Shown: piece by piece, positions 15,248 through 23,391 of the stretch
Layout of the letters: each line of letters begins with the position of its first letter
How positions within the stretch are numbered: position 1 is the stretch's first letter
Source: Candidatus Bathyarchaeota archaeon
GTDB lineage: Archaea; Thermoproteota; Bathyarchaeia; TCS64
Direction of reading: 5' to 3'
NCBI GenBank assembly: GCA_018396865.1
Contig: JAGTRB010000003.1
Location: 72,575-125,725, forward strand
DNA length: 53,151 nt
The notes under the pieces: generated by a model
Databases searched by the model: none
What the model was told of the DNA's origin: nothing
Seen by the model: the letters and a program-made list of their open reading frames with translations, nothing else
Position numbers and translations under genes: made by a program

Positions 15248-16897
15248 ATGTGGGAGTTGTTGATAAGCATCGTCCCAGAGCCTAAGATTCTAGAGTTCAA
15301 GGGTAATTGGTTCACCTTCAATGGCTTCGAGAACTTCCCAGAGTTTCTGGCCCAAGAGTTCAAGGTTCCAAGGGGGAACTGGAGCATCGGTTTCAAGCCT
15401 GCGAGGGAGGGGACTGGAATCCAGGTTAGAGATAGAGAGATAGAGCTCTGGGGTGATGAGGGGATCTGCTATGCCTCGATCCTCCAGCTGATCATGCAGG
15501 GGAGAGGGAGACTGCCAGAGGTGACCATCCTAGAGGATCTGAGATTCAGATTTAGGGGTTTCCACCTCGATATAGCTAGGGGAGGCGTCCCAAGGGTTGA
15601 GACCTTCAAGAGGATCCTCAGATGGCTATTCATCCTCAAATACAATTATCTGGCCATATACCTTGAGGACCTCTTCCCCTGGAGGAGGTATCCCCAGATA
15701 GGGGGGCTGAGGGGGAGGCTTCAAGAGGAGGAGTTGAGGGAGGTCATAGAATATGGGGAGAAGCTTGGAGTAGAGGTTCTCCCCTCCCTAGAGCTCTCCG
15801 GCCACATGGAGAACATCCTAACCCTCCCAGAGTTCAAGGCCTATAGCGAATGGCACAATCCGAGGGAGGGATGCCTAGCCCTGGGAGACCCTGAGGCCAG
15901 GGAGTTCGCTTACAGCCTCCTCGAAGAGGCCCTAGAATTCTTCCCATCTAGATACATCCACCTGGGAGGGGATGAGACCTGGGCCCTGGGGAGGGGGAGA
16001 AGCCTCAACAGGACCTGGAGATTCGAGGGGCCGAGGCTATACGAGGAGCACCACAGCAGGATGATCAAGATGGCCATAGCGAAGGGTAAGAAGCCCATCC
16101 TCTGGGGGGACATGATAACCGGGATGCACCTCAGGGGGGAGGAGGAAGAGGTGTGGGCTGGGTTGATGGAGAGCCCGATCTGGAGGGAGGCCCTAATAGC
16201 CAACTGGGACTACACCCCAGCCCATAAGCAGCACTTCAGGAAGAGGATAGGGATGCTCAAGGATAGGGGAATCCAGCAGATAGCATGCCCGGGGCTATCC
16301 AACTGGAACAGATACTACCCGAACTATCAGACGGCCCTCGAGAACCTGAAGAGCTTCCTGGAGGCTGCGAGGGAGGAGGGACTCCAAGGCTTCCTCATCA
16401 CAGCCTGGGGGGATGACGGAGAGGAGTGCCTCTTCTCGCTTCTAGAGCCTCTAATGCTTGCAGCCATAGAGTTCGCGGAGGGGGGAGGCAAGTGGGAGGA
16501 GAAGTGGCTCGCGTTGAGCGGAGAGGGAGAGGAGGCTCTGAGGGCTAGAACATTGTTAGGATCTCCTCAGGTCTCAGATATGCTGAAGCATGTAGTCTTC
16601 AGGGACTCCATATACCACAGGCTGAGCAGCCAAGAAAAGGAGGAGATTAGAAAGGTATGGGAGGAGGTTCTGAGAGGGGTTGAGAGTACACCTCTGCCAG
16701 AGGACCTCAGCTTCATCCGTCGAATGCTGGAGGTAGGGGTGAGGATCCTCAGAGGCGAGGCGACGGCCTCCGACTACCTCACCCTTTCAAACCTCTACTC
16801 CCAGCTCTGGCTCGAGGAGAGGAAGCCCGAGGGGCTTGGTAGGATAATCGAGAGGTTCTGGGGAGCCGCAGGAAGGGAGGATCTCCATCTTCCATGA
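15248..16897 (+). CDS. GH20 family beta-N-acetylhexosaminidase
   Basis: GH20 enzymes remove terminal beta-linked GlcNAc/GalNAc by substrate-assisted catalysis. This 549-residue protein has the N-terminal GH20b-like domain (about 1-95) and the TIM barrel beginning FRFRGFHLDIARGGVP. It contains LKYNYLAIYLEDLFPW, the catalytic Asp-Glu pair D242-E243 in YIHLGGDETW, and the conserved barrel tryptophans (ILWGDM, LITAWGDDGEE). No signal peptide is visible, so a cytoplasmic location is inferred. It opens the amino-sugar island and is convergent with the PIG-L deacetylase (40-bp gap). Together with NamZ it could split GlcNAc-MurNAc units; chitooligosaccharides or glycan GlcNAc are alternatives. Confidence 0.88.
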   Translation: MWELLISIVPEPKILEFKGNWFTFNGFENFPEFLAQEFKVPRGNWSIGFKPAREGTGIQVRDREIELWGDEGICYASILQLIMQGRGRLPEVTILEDLRFRFRGFHLDIARGGVPRVETFKRILRWLFILKYNYLAIYLEDLFPWRRYPQIGGLRGRLQEEELREVIEYGEKLGVEVLPSLELSGHMENILTLPEFKAYSEWHNPREGCLALGDPEAREFAYSLLEEALEFFPSRYIHLGGDETWALGRGRSLNRTWRFEGPRLYEEHHSRMIKMAIAKGKKPILWGDMITGMHLRGEEEEVWAGLMESPIWREALIANWDYTPAHKQHFRKRIGMLKDRGIQQIACPGLSNWNRYYPNYQTALENLKSFLEAAREEGLQGFLITAWGDDGEECLFSLLEPLMLAAIEFAEGGGKWEEKWLALSGEGEEALRARTLLGSPQVSDMLKHVVFRDSIYHRLSSQEKEEIRKVWEEVLRGVESTPLPEDLSFIRRMLEVGVRILRGEATASDYLTLSNLYSQLWLEERKPEGLGRIIERFWGAAGREDLHLP

Positions 16898-16937
16898 TGC
16901 TCCACCTTGGGATCTCGAGGCTGTTCGAATCTTTAGG

Positions 16938-17804
16938 CTAATCGACTGAGGCATCCTGCAGAAGCCTCTCCAACCTATCAGAGACATCCCTTCTAAACCT
17001 ATCAATATATCCAATCACATAGTCCACGATACTCAACTTGGGCTCCCTTATCAAGGGGGTCAGGTCCATCGCATAGACTAAGGCGGAGCTGGCGTCTGGT
17101 GCCTGAGGGTTATTATACGTGGCGTGAGACCTCCTCCTCCCAATAGCCGCAAGGTCGTATCTCTTACCCCCAAGTATTTGTGAATCATAAACCCCTAGAA
17201 GGGCTTGAGAGAGATTCTCATGGGCTGAGACATCCAGGACGACCTTATCCTCATCCAACATCCAGTCGAGATCCCTCCAGACCTCACATCCATAAAGCCT
17301 CTTGGGATGAGACTCCTCCGGTAGCATCCTTAAGGCCTCTATAACCCTCAGGGCTACAGCTACATGGGTATCATGCTTGTCCGCAGGGTTGTGAGTATAT
17401 ATCGTCTTAGGCCTCGCAAGCGATATCAGATCCCTCAGATCCATCACGACATCCAGACTCCTTGAACCCCTAAGCTCAGAGCTAGGATAATCGAGGAATA
17501 CTACACCACTATACTCCCCAACCACCGAGGCCTTCCTCTGCTCCTTCATCCTGACCCTCCGAATCTCCTCATCGGAGTAGGAGGCATACGGGCCTCCTCT
17601 AGGGCTGCCTCTCCCATCTGTCACAGTCACACCTAGGAAGCCCCTCCCATCAGCCATAAAGCACTCTAGAATCCCGTGGATGGCCATTATCTCGAGGTCG
17701 TCCTGATGGGCGCATATGCCCATATGGGTCGTCCTCCTCAGAGCCTCGTCGAACGGCCTGCCATCTGGAACATAGAACTCAGCTGTATCTCTCCTAAACT
17801 TCAT
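16938..17804 (-). CDS. PIG-L family deacetylase
   Basis: The 288-residue protein has the zinc-binding motifs of PIG-L/LmbE deacetylases: AHQDDLE (about 32-38, variant of AHPDDxE) and THNPADKHDTHVAVA (HxxDxHDxH-type, about 137-151). Known archaeal members deacetylate GlcNAc or diacetylchitobiose; others act on GlcNAc conjugates. In this island it is a candidate for the deacetylation step normally done by NagA, for which no gene is visible. The start is ATG at 17804. It lies downstream of, and in the same direction as, a broken SIS-domain gene (17948-18510), so the two were probably an operon. The substrate (free sugar, sugar phosphate or muropeptide) is undetermined. Confidence 0.85.
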   Translation of the reverse strand: MKFRRDTAEFYVPDGRPFDEALRRTTHMGICAHQDDLEIMAIHGILECFMADGRGFLGVTVTDGRGSPRGGPYASYSDEEIRRVRMKEQRKASVVGEYSGVVFLDYPSSELRGSRSLDVVMDLRDLISLARPKTIYTHNPADKHDTHVAVALRVIEALRMLPEESHPKRLYGCEVWRDLDWMLDEDKVVLDVSAHENLSQALLGVYDSQILGGKRYDLAAIGRRRSHATYNNPQAPDASSALVYAMDLTPLIREPKLSIVDYVIGYIDRFRRDVSDRLERLLQDASVD

Positions 17805-17881
17805 CTATAGTCTCCTCATCTTCCCTTTTCATCCTGGGAAGTTTAAACCTTCTTGTAAGAAGCATATTTTTACTTAGAACA

Positions 17882-17895
17882 TTTAATATATTAAA
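17882..17895. promoter_or_regulatory. 14-bp palindrome TTTAATATATTAAA
   Basis: A perfect AT palindrome lies 78-91 bp upstream of the PIG-L start in the 143-bp gap before the SIS pseudogene. It contains TATA-like sequence on both strands. It may be a promoter that now serves the deacetylase alone. Confidence 0.3.
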
Positions 17896-17947
17896 CTCTA
17901 AAAGAACAATTATTTACCCAAATGATAGAATTTTTGAAATATAAATT

Positions 17948-18510
17948 TTAATATACCTTTTTCAATAAATCGAATTCTCGAAAGTTCACCAATCTCAAAT
18001 CTGGGATCATCATCTCATTGATTGGCTCCTTATTCCTAAATCTACCCTCCCTAATCCTCACGGATAGGATCCCGGTGTAGGTCTTCGTAGCCGTCACAGC
18101 ATACTCCCTATCAGCATGGGTGAGCAGGGTGTGATCCGAGATCTCGGTGAGGGTGCTCCCAGGCTTGTTTGTGAGAGCTACAACCATTATACCCTTCTCA
18201 GATACGGCCCACAGCGGCCTCCAGAATGTCTGAGATCTCCCCGGACTGGGAGATCGATAGGAGGGGAGACCTCCTAGAGATCGAGGGGGTATCCAGGCCT
18301 CGAACTCTGAGGCCGGAATTGTGCTGGTTATCATACCGGTCAATGTGGAGAGGGCGAGGTCCCCCGCAAGCCCTGCATGGTAGCTCGTCCTGCTCCCCGT
18401 GATGTTGATCAACTCGCATCTCCGCTAGTCTATAATCTCAGTGATCCTTCTCACCTCATCATCCTCTTTGATCATGGTATCCTCTAGCGCCTTCGACTGT
18501 TACCATATCT
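17948..18510 (-). pseudogene. Broken SIS-domain sugar isomerase/deaminase gene (GlmS/GlmD-like)
   Basis: Reading the minus strand, segments in different frames give QSKALEDTMIKEDDEVRRI, a TAG stop, GSRTSYHAGLAGDLAL, ASEFEAW, then in another frame LLSISQSGEISDILEA, then back to MVVALTNKPGSTL, TLLTHADREYAVTATKTYTG. These are the successive signatures of the first SIS domain of GlmS-isomerase-like or archaeal GlmD (glucosamine-6-P deaminase) proteins. Disruptions are the stop near 18428, a frameshift near 18261-18275 and a compensating one near 18205. The second SIS domain is missing, since only 143 bp separate the end from the PIG-L gene. Orientation matches PIG-L. Confidence 0.85.
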
Positions 18511-18706
18511 ACATCATCATTCTAAGTGGGGATCCCCTTCCTCCCCCCAACGCGCTACTCCTATTCCATGGAACCATACAATCTAGGAGAAACCTTCAAA
18601 AAAGTTATCTACATTCATGAGATAAAGATTGGATCAAAAATTTAGATGCTTAAGAACCCAGCTAAAAAGCTAAAAAGCTGAATATGTATATGGAAGTGAG
18701 AACTCA
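18511..18706. other. Upstream region of murQ
   Basis: No gene is seen. AGCTAAAA is tandemly repeated (about 18661-18679, AGCTAAAAAGCTAAAAAGCT) just before the murQ start, and a short dyad TTATCT...AGATAA lies near 18612-18632. Either could be part of the murQ-anmK promoter; no clear TATA box can be assigned. Confidence 0.3.
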
Positions 18707-19699
18707 ATGTGTCCTGAGTCAAAAGAGCCAGAGGATAAGGTGAGAGCTGAATTTGAAGATTTTAATGTAGAGCTTGAAGATGCTCCAACGGAGCGGAGAA
18801 ATCCAGAGACATTGAATATAGATAGGAAGAACCTTCTGGAGATCCTTGAGGTTATAAACTCTGAAGATGTGAAGGTTCCCGAAGCCGTTAGGAGGGAGAT
18901 CCCAAACATAGCCAGGGCAGTCGAGCTCATAATAGAGGGGCTGAAGCTAGGAGGACGCCTCATCTTTGTCGGAGCGGGCACGAGTGGGAGGATTGGGGTC
19001 ATGGAGGCGGCCGAGATCCCACCCACATTCGGAACTCCCCCTCACCTCATACAGGCGATAATTGGTGGTGGGAGGAAGGCCCTCTACCGCTCGATGGAGA
19101 GGGCTGAGGACGATGAGGATGAGGCAAGGAGAGAGATACACTATAGAGATGTCTGCTGGAAGGATGTCGTCTTGGGGCTAAGCGCATCTGGGAGAACCCC
19201 ATTCACCCTAGCGGCGATGAGGGAGGCGAGGAGGCTCGGGGCTAAGCTCATAGCCGTGACGGTAACCCCCAACTCGGAGATCTCCAAGATAGCGGATGTG
19301 GCTATCACGCCGGAGGTGGGGCCCGAGGTCATAGCCGGATCCACGAGGATGAAGGCTGGAACAGCCGAGAAGCTCATCTTGAACATGATCTCGACTGCGG
19401 CCATGATAAAGATGGGGAAGGTCTACAGCAACCTGATGATAGACCTAAAACCACTGAACGAGAAGCTCAGATCCAGGGCTAGGAGAATAATCCAGGCCCT
19501 AACCGGGGTGGACGGGAGAACAGCGTATGAGGCTTTTGAGGAGTCCGGAAGGGATCTCAAGACGGCCTTAGTGATGATAGAGGCTAAAACAGGTAGGAGG
19601 CAGGCCAGGAGGGCTCTGAGGGAGAGCTCTGGAGACGTTAGGAGAGCGATAGAGATAGCCCGAGAGATGGCGGGAGACCGTAAGAGAGCTGGGTTATAG
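18707..19699 (+). CDS. murQ: N-acetylmuramic acid 6-phosphate etherase
   Basis: MurQ removes the lactyl ether from MurNAc-6-P, giving GlcNAc-6-P and D-lactate. The 330-residue protein shows all family landmarks: TERRNPETLNIDRKN, GRLIFVGAGTSGRIGVMEAAEIPPTFGTPP (by region 84-112), LGLSASGRTPFTLAAM, GPEVIAGSTRMKAGTAEKLI and KVYSNLMIDLKPLNEKL. Glu103 (AAEIPP) and Glu134 (ERAEDD) are 31 residues apart, as are the functionally important Glu83 and Glu114 of E. coli MurQ. A C-terminal UBA-like helical segment is present. ATG at 18707 is used. anmK follows 23 bp later in the same direction. MurQ is a bacterial recycling enzyme, so its presence here suggests transfer. Confidence 0.95.
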   Translation: MCPESKEPEDKVRAEFEDFNVELEDAPTERRNPETLNIDRKNLLEILEVINSEDVKVPEAVRREIPNIARAVELIIEGLKLGGRLIFVGAGTSGRIGVMEAAEIPPTFGTPPHLIQAIIGGGRKALYRSMERAEDDEDEARREIHYRDVCWKDVVLGLSASGRTPFTLAAMREARRLGAKLIAVTVTPNSEISKIADVAITPEVGPEVIAGSTRMKAGTAEKLILNMISTAAMIKMGKVYSNLMIDLKPLNEKLRSRARRIIQALTGVDGRTAYEAFEESGRDLKTALVMIEAKTGRRQARRALRESSGDVRRAIEIAREMAGDRKRAGL

Positions 19700-19722
19700 G
19701 CTTCCTGGTCAGGGGTATAATC

Positions 19723-20931
19723 ATGGCTCACCCTTCATTCATGGAGAGGTTGAGGGAGAAGAAGACCAGAAGGATCATAGGATTGATGTCAGGCACCTCC
19801 GCGGACGGAGTATCAGCGGCGATCGTGGAGGTTGAAGGACACGGCCTAGAGACCAACCTCAAGCTGGTCACCCATAGAGTCTATCCCTATCCCCCAAACC
19901 TCCGGGAGGGGATCCTCGAACTCTTCGATCCCGAGAGATCAAGGGTGGATATGATCTGCCGGATGAACTTCGCTCTGGGCCTATTCTACGCGGAGTGCGT
20001 CATGAAGCTACTCGAAGAGGCGGGCCTCGAGGCCGAGGATATCGACCTCATAGGCTCCCATGGGCAGACCATATATCACGAACCCGAGGTCAGGGATGTC
20101 CATGGATATAGGACGAGGTCAACCCTACAGATCGGGGAACTCGCGATGATAGCGGAGAGGACGGGGATAACAACGGTGGGAGACTTCAGGAAGAGGGATG
20201 TGGCAGCTGGAGGGGAGGGAGCCCCCCTATCAGCATATATGGACTATATCCTCCACAGACACCGGGAGCATAGCAGGGTTCTTCAGAACGTAGGGGGTAT
20301 AGCAAACCTAACCTATATACCTGCAGGGGCCTCCCCCGCGGATGTGATAGCCTTCGACACAGGCCCAGGAAACATGGTGATAGATGCTATCGTGGAGCAT
20401 TACACTAATGGAGCTCTCCACTACGATGAGGATGGAAGGATCGCGGCGAGGGGAAGGGTGAACGAACTCCTCCTCCAAAGGCTCCTCGAGGACCCCTACT
20501 ACAAAAGGGAGCCCCCGAAGACAACGGGCAGGGAGAGATTTGGGAGGAGCTACGCCCTCAGACTGATCGAGGAGGCTGAGAAGAGAGGCCTAGCCTTCGA
20601 GGACCTGGTTGCCACAGCTACGGCGCTGACCGTCGAGACTATAGCAAAGGCCTACAATATGTTCATACTCCCAAGGGGAGCAATAGACGAGATATACGTA
20701 TCCGGAGGAGGGGCGAGGAACAAGACGCTCATGGATTGGCTGAGGGAGAGGATGAAGGGCATAAGGATCTCAGAGTACGACGTTTTAGGAATATCCTCAG
20801 AGGCCAAGGAGGCGGTTCTGATGGCACTGCTGGCCAATGAGCACATCTTCGGGAATCCATCAAACCTCAGAAGTGCGACTGGGGCTGGCAGGGAGGTGGT
20901 CCTTGGGGTCCTAGTCCCCGGCACTCCCTAG
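19723..20931 (+). CDS. anmK: Anhydro-N-acetylmuramic acid kinase
   Basis: AnmK opens 1,6-anhydro-MurNAc and phosphorylates it, giving MurNAc-6-P, the MurQ substrate. The 402-residue protein has the ASKHA-type fold with IGLMSGTSADGVSAAIVEVEG (by region 19-38), DLIGSHGQTIYHEP, GDFRKRDVAAGGEGAPLSA, NVGGIANLTYIP, AFDTGPGNMVID, and the C-terminal EIYVSGGGARNKTLMDWLRE and GISSEAKEAVLMALLANE. ATG at 19723 follows CAGGGG. It is second in the murQ operon, so the two consecutive steps are coupled. It ends 8 bp before the end of the convergent namZ gene. In bacteria its substrate comes from lytic transglycosylases. Confidence 0.95.
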   Translation: MAHPSFMERLREKKTRRIIGLMSGTSADGVSAAIVEVEGHGLETNLKLVTHRVYPYPPNLREGILELFDPERSRVDMICRMNFALGLFYAECVMKLLEEAGLEAEDIDLIGSHGQTIYHEPEVRDVHGYRTRSTLQIGELAMIAERTGITTVGDFRKRDVAAGGEGAPLSAYMDYILHRHREHSRVLQNVGGIANLTYIPAGASPADVIAFDTGPGNMVIDAIVEHYTNGALHYDEDGRIAARGRVNELLLQRLLEDPYYKREPPKTTGRERFGRSYALRLIEEAEKRGLAFEDLVATATALTVETIAKAYNMFILPRGAIDEIYVSGGGARNKTLMDWLRERMKGIRISEYDVLGISSEAKEAVLMALLANEHIFGNPSNLRSATGAGREVVLGVLVPGTP

Positions 20932-20939
20932 GGGTCGCC

Positions 20940-22103
20940 TCACTTAGGGTAGAGAAGATAGCCTTCCCTCATCTCAGCGAAATCTATGAGCTCTTCCTGA
21001 AAGCCCCCGACGATATCATCGACCGGTGTTCCCCTGGAGAGCGCCTCACGGATCTTGTCGGTCCCTGTGAGGAGGTCGAAATAGTGGTATGGACCCTTCT
21101 TAACCCATTCAAAATCTTCAGGGTGGAGGGTGAGGATGGAGTCGATGATGTGGAGACCGGCCTCGAAGGGTTTGTAGATGCGCCTATCTCTCAGATGTAT
21201 CTGAACCCCTCTACACCTCTCCTGGGAGTACTTCGAGAAGGTTGGAGTGAAGGAGCACTCTCTGAAGAGGGCTCCGGGAATTCTCCTCCCACTCAGCTCT
21301 AATGCGAGCCTCGATGAGTCTATCCACGGTGCTCCGATAACCTCGAAGGGCTTGGTCGTCCCCCTCCCCTCGGATACATTCGTCCCCTCGAGGAGGCATG
21401 TCCCGGGATAGATCGTCGCCGTCTCTAGGGTCGGCATGTTGGGGGAGGGTTGAATCCAGAGGAGGCCCGTCTCATCATACCACAATTCTCTACTCCATCC
21501 CTCCATCCTGATCACTTCAAGGTCCGCCCCTATCCCGAACTCCTCGTTGAAGAGCAGGGCGAGTTCCCCGACGGTCATCCCATGCCTGACAGGGATCGGA
21601 TAGCGGCCCACAGGAGAGCTGAAGAGAGGGTTCAGGATATTCCCTTCCAAAGCGACGCCGTTGATCGGATTTGGACGATCAAGAACTAAGAACCTGACTC
21701 CAGCCTTGGAGGCAGCCTCCATAGCATATGACATCGTATAAATGTATGTGTAGTATCTCACCCCCACATCCTGTACATCTAAGAGCAGCGCATCGAGATC
21801 GCCGGGCAATTCCATCCCGGAACCCTCAGCCCCCCGGTAGAGGCTGTATATAGGCAGACCCGTCTTCCCATCTATCTGGGATTCAATGGGGATGGCGTCT
21901 TGGATGTCGCCCCAGAGCCCATGCTCCGGGGAGAATAGAGCGGCAAGCCTCACCTCCGGGGCGCCATGGAGTAGGTCGATACAATGCCTCAGGTCTCCAG
22001 TTACACCAGTCTGATTGGTTAACAGTCCAACCCTCATCCCCATTATCGGGCTGTAGGAGGATGAGATCAAGACCTCTAATCCGACCCTAACCCTAGGCCC
22101 CAT
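20940..22103 (-). CDS. namZ: Exo-beta-N-acetylmuramidase homologue (NamZ, DUF1343)
   Basis: NamZ-type (GH171) enzymes release MurNAc from the non-reducing end of peptidoglycan fragments. The protein shows GMRVGLLTNQTGVTGDLRH, LFSPEHGLWGD, LLLDVQDVGVRYYTYIYTM, VLDRPNPINGVALEG, MTVGELALLFNEE and SEGRGTTKPFEVIGAPW, the DUF1343 landmarks in order. I choose ATG 22103 (about 387 residues) because GGAGGT lies 6 nt upstream and homology begins there; the frame opens further at 22142. It overlaps the kinase stop by 11 bp, so translation is coupled. Bacterial members are often secreted, but no signal peptide is visible here. Substrate specificity is inferred from family and neighbours. Confidence 0.9.
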   Translation of the reverse strand: MGPRVRVGLEVLISSSYSPIMGMRVGLLTNQTGVTGDLRHCIDLLHGAPEVRLAALFSPEHGLWGDIQDAIPIESQIDGKTGLPIYSLYRGAEGSGMELPGDLDALLLDVQDVGVRYYTYIYTMSYAMEAASKAGVRFLVLDRPNPINGVALEGNILNPLFSSPVGRYPIPVRHGMTVGELALLFNEEFGIGADLEVIRMEGWSRELWYDETGLLWIQPSPNMPTLETATIYPGTCLLEGTNVSEGRGTTKPFEVIGAPWIDSSRLALELSGRRIPGALFRECSFTPTFSKYSQERCRGVQIHLRDRRIYKPFEAGLHIIDSILTLHPEDFEWVKKGPYHYFDLLTGTDKIREALSRGTPVDDIVGGFQEELIDFAEMREGYLLYPK

Positions 22104-23118
22104 CCTCTTGACCTCCGATCCCATCGAATAGCTCAGGATCAAGAACCCCCTGGAAGTCTTGGAGGGATGTCTCTATAGATTCGAGTATTATCTCATTGAC
22201 CTCCACTCCAGCCTCCCTCAAGGCCATGAGAACTGCGCCCACCGCAGGCTTGAACCTAGGCTTTATAACCCGGCATCCAGGGGAGGAGGACCTGATCCTC
22301 TCCGCCAGAGGCTCAGCCATCAGGTCCCTTGCTTCGAAGATCCCTCCCACAAGGGCTAATGGAAACTCCTCATCCTTCATCCCCAGCCCCCTTATCACCG
22401 CGAGGGCTAAAATCTCAAGCTCCTCCAGAGCCCTCTCTAAAATCTCCTTGGAGACGGGGTCGCCACTCCTAGCAGCCTCAAGGACGATCGGGGCTGCGGA
22501 CGCCACCTCATAGACCCTATCTTCACATCCATAGATCCTCTCTATGAGCTCGTATACGTCGCCGACCTCGAAATGGGACATAAGCCTCTCAAGGAGCACG
22601 GTTCCCCCACCCCTCCCATCCTGCGCCCTGAGGGCTGAGGCCAGCCCCCTCCTCCCTATGTCGAACCCACTCCCCTCATCCCCTAGGAGGTAGCCCCACC
22701 CCCCTGCCCTCCTCCTCTCTCCAAACCTATTAACTCCATATGCTATGGAGCCTGTTCCAGATATGACCACTATTCCCGGTTTACAGGCTGTTGCTCCGGC
22801 CAATGCGATCGCGGCGTCTGTATCTACGAAGACCCTTTCCGCTACGCCGAGGTCCTCCATTATACCCTTTAAGATGCTTTTCCCTCTCGATCCCTCAGCC
22901 CCAGCCATACCTAGGTAGGCGACCTCTGCCCTCATCCCCCAGTACCCCCCGAGAGCTCCCTTAACCGCCTCTTCAATAGACTCTCTAGCCTTCTCAACCC
23001 CTATGGTTATATAGTTGGATGGTCCTCCCAGACCTGCCCCCAGAAGCCTCCCCCTCAAATCTGATAGGAGGCAGAGGGTCTTACTTGCACCTCCATCTAT
23101 GCCTATTATGTAACTCAA
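22093..23118 (-). CDS. BadF/BcrA-type N-acetylhexosamine kinase (MurK/NagK-like)
   Basis: The protein belongs to the BadF/BadG/BcrA ATPase family that includes eukaryotic-type GlcNAc kinase and bacterial MurK (MurNAc/GlcNAc kinase). It has the phosphate-1 loop IIGIDGGASKTLCLLSD, VDTDAAIALAGA with the catalytic Asp, VISGTGSIAYG, GGWGYLLGDEGSGFDIGRRG (sugar-site region) and LVGGIFEARDLM. I place the start at TTG 23118, preceded by GGGGAG and directly followed by the conserved motif; the frame is open to 23178 without homology. It precedes and overlaps namZ, so the sugar released by NamZ could be phosphorylated directly and passed to MurQ. Whether it prefers MurNAc or GlcNAc cannot be read from sequence. 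Confidence 0.87.
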   Translation of the reverse strand: MSYIIGIDGGASKTLCLLSDLRGRLLGAGLGGPSNYITIGVEKARESIEEAVKGALGGYWGMRAEVAYLGMAGAEGSRGKSILKGIMEDLGVAERVFVDTDAAIALAGATACKPGIVVISGTGSIAYGVNRFGERRRAGGWGYLLGDEGSGFDIGRRGLASALRAQDGRGGGTVLLERLMSHFEVGDVYELIERIYGCEDRVYEVASAAPIVLEAARSGDPVSKEILERALEELEILALAVIRGLGMKDEEFPLALVGGIFEARDLMAEPLAERIRSSSPGCRVIKPRFKPAVGAVLMALREAGVEVNEIILESIETSLQDFQGVLDPELFDGIGGQEDGA

Positions 23119-23133
23119 GGCTCCCCATAGTAT

Positions 23134-23166
23134 GTTCTTCGAGCATTTTTCTAATTTTCGAAGAAC
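23134..23166. promoter_or_regulatory. Inverted repeat upstream of the kinase-namZ operon
   Basis: GTTCTTCGA (23134-23142) and TCGAAGAAC (23158-23166) are perfect 9-bp arms around a 15-nt AT-rich spacer, 16 bp before the proposed TTG start. It is placed to act as an operator for a sugar-responsive regulator. No regulator gene is visible in the island. Confidence 0.5.
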
Positions 23167-23344
23167 CTCTCGAAACACTCCTCTTCAAGCTTCCTGAAGG
23201 CTCGATCATCTCCAGATGCAGGTCAGCTGTCAAGTCATTTCCCTTACTGAAACGCTGTTTAGGGATGAAAATCTCTTTCTTAACAGCTGCTCTTATGAGA
23301 GTAAATTTAGGAAACTCAAATTTACAATAATTTCATAGATTCTT

Positions 23345-23388
23345 CTTAAAAACTTCAAAAAATTAACAAAACTTTTTCATTTTATTAA
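23345..23388 (-). terminator. T-rich terminator of the helicase gene
   Basis: Just past the helicase stop, the minus strand carries several T runs (GTTTTGTTAATTTTTTGAAGTTTTT). Poly-U tracts of this kind end many archaeal transcripts. Confidence 0.4.
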
Positions 23389-23391
23389 TAA

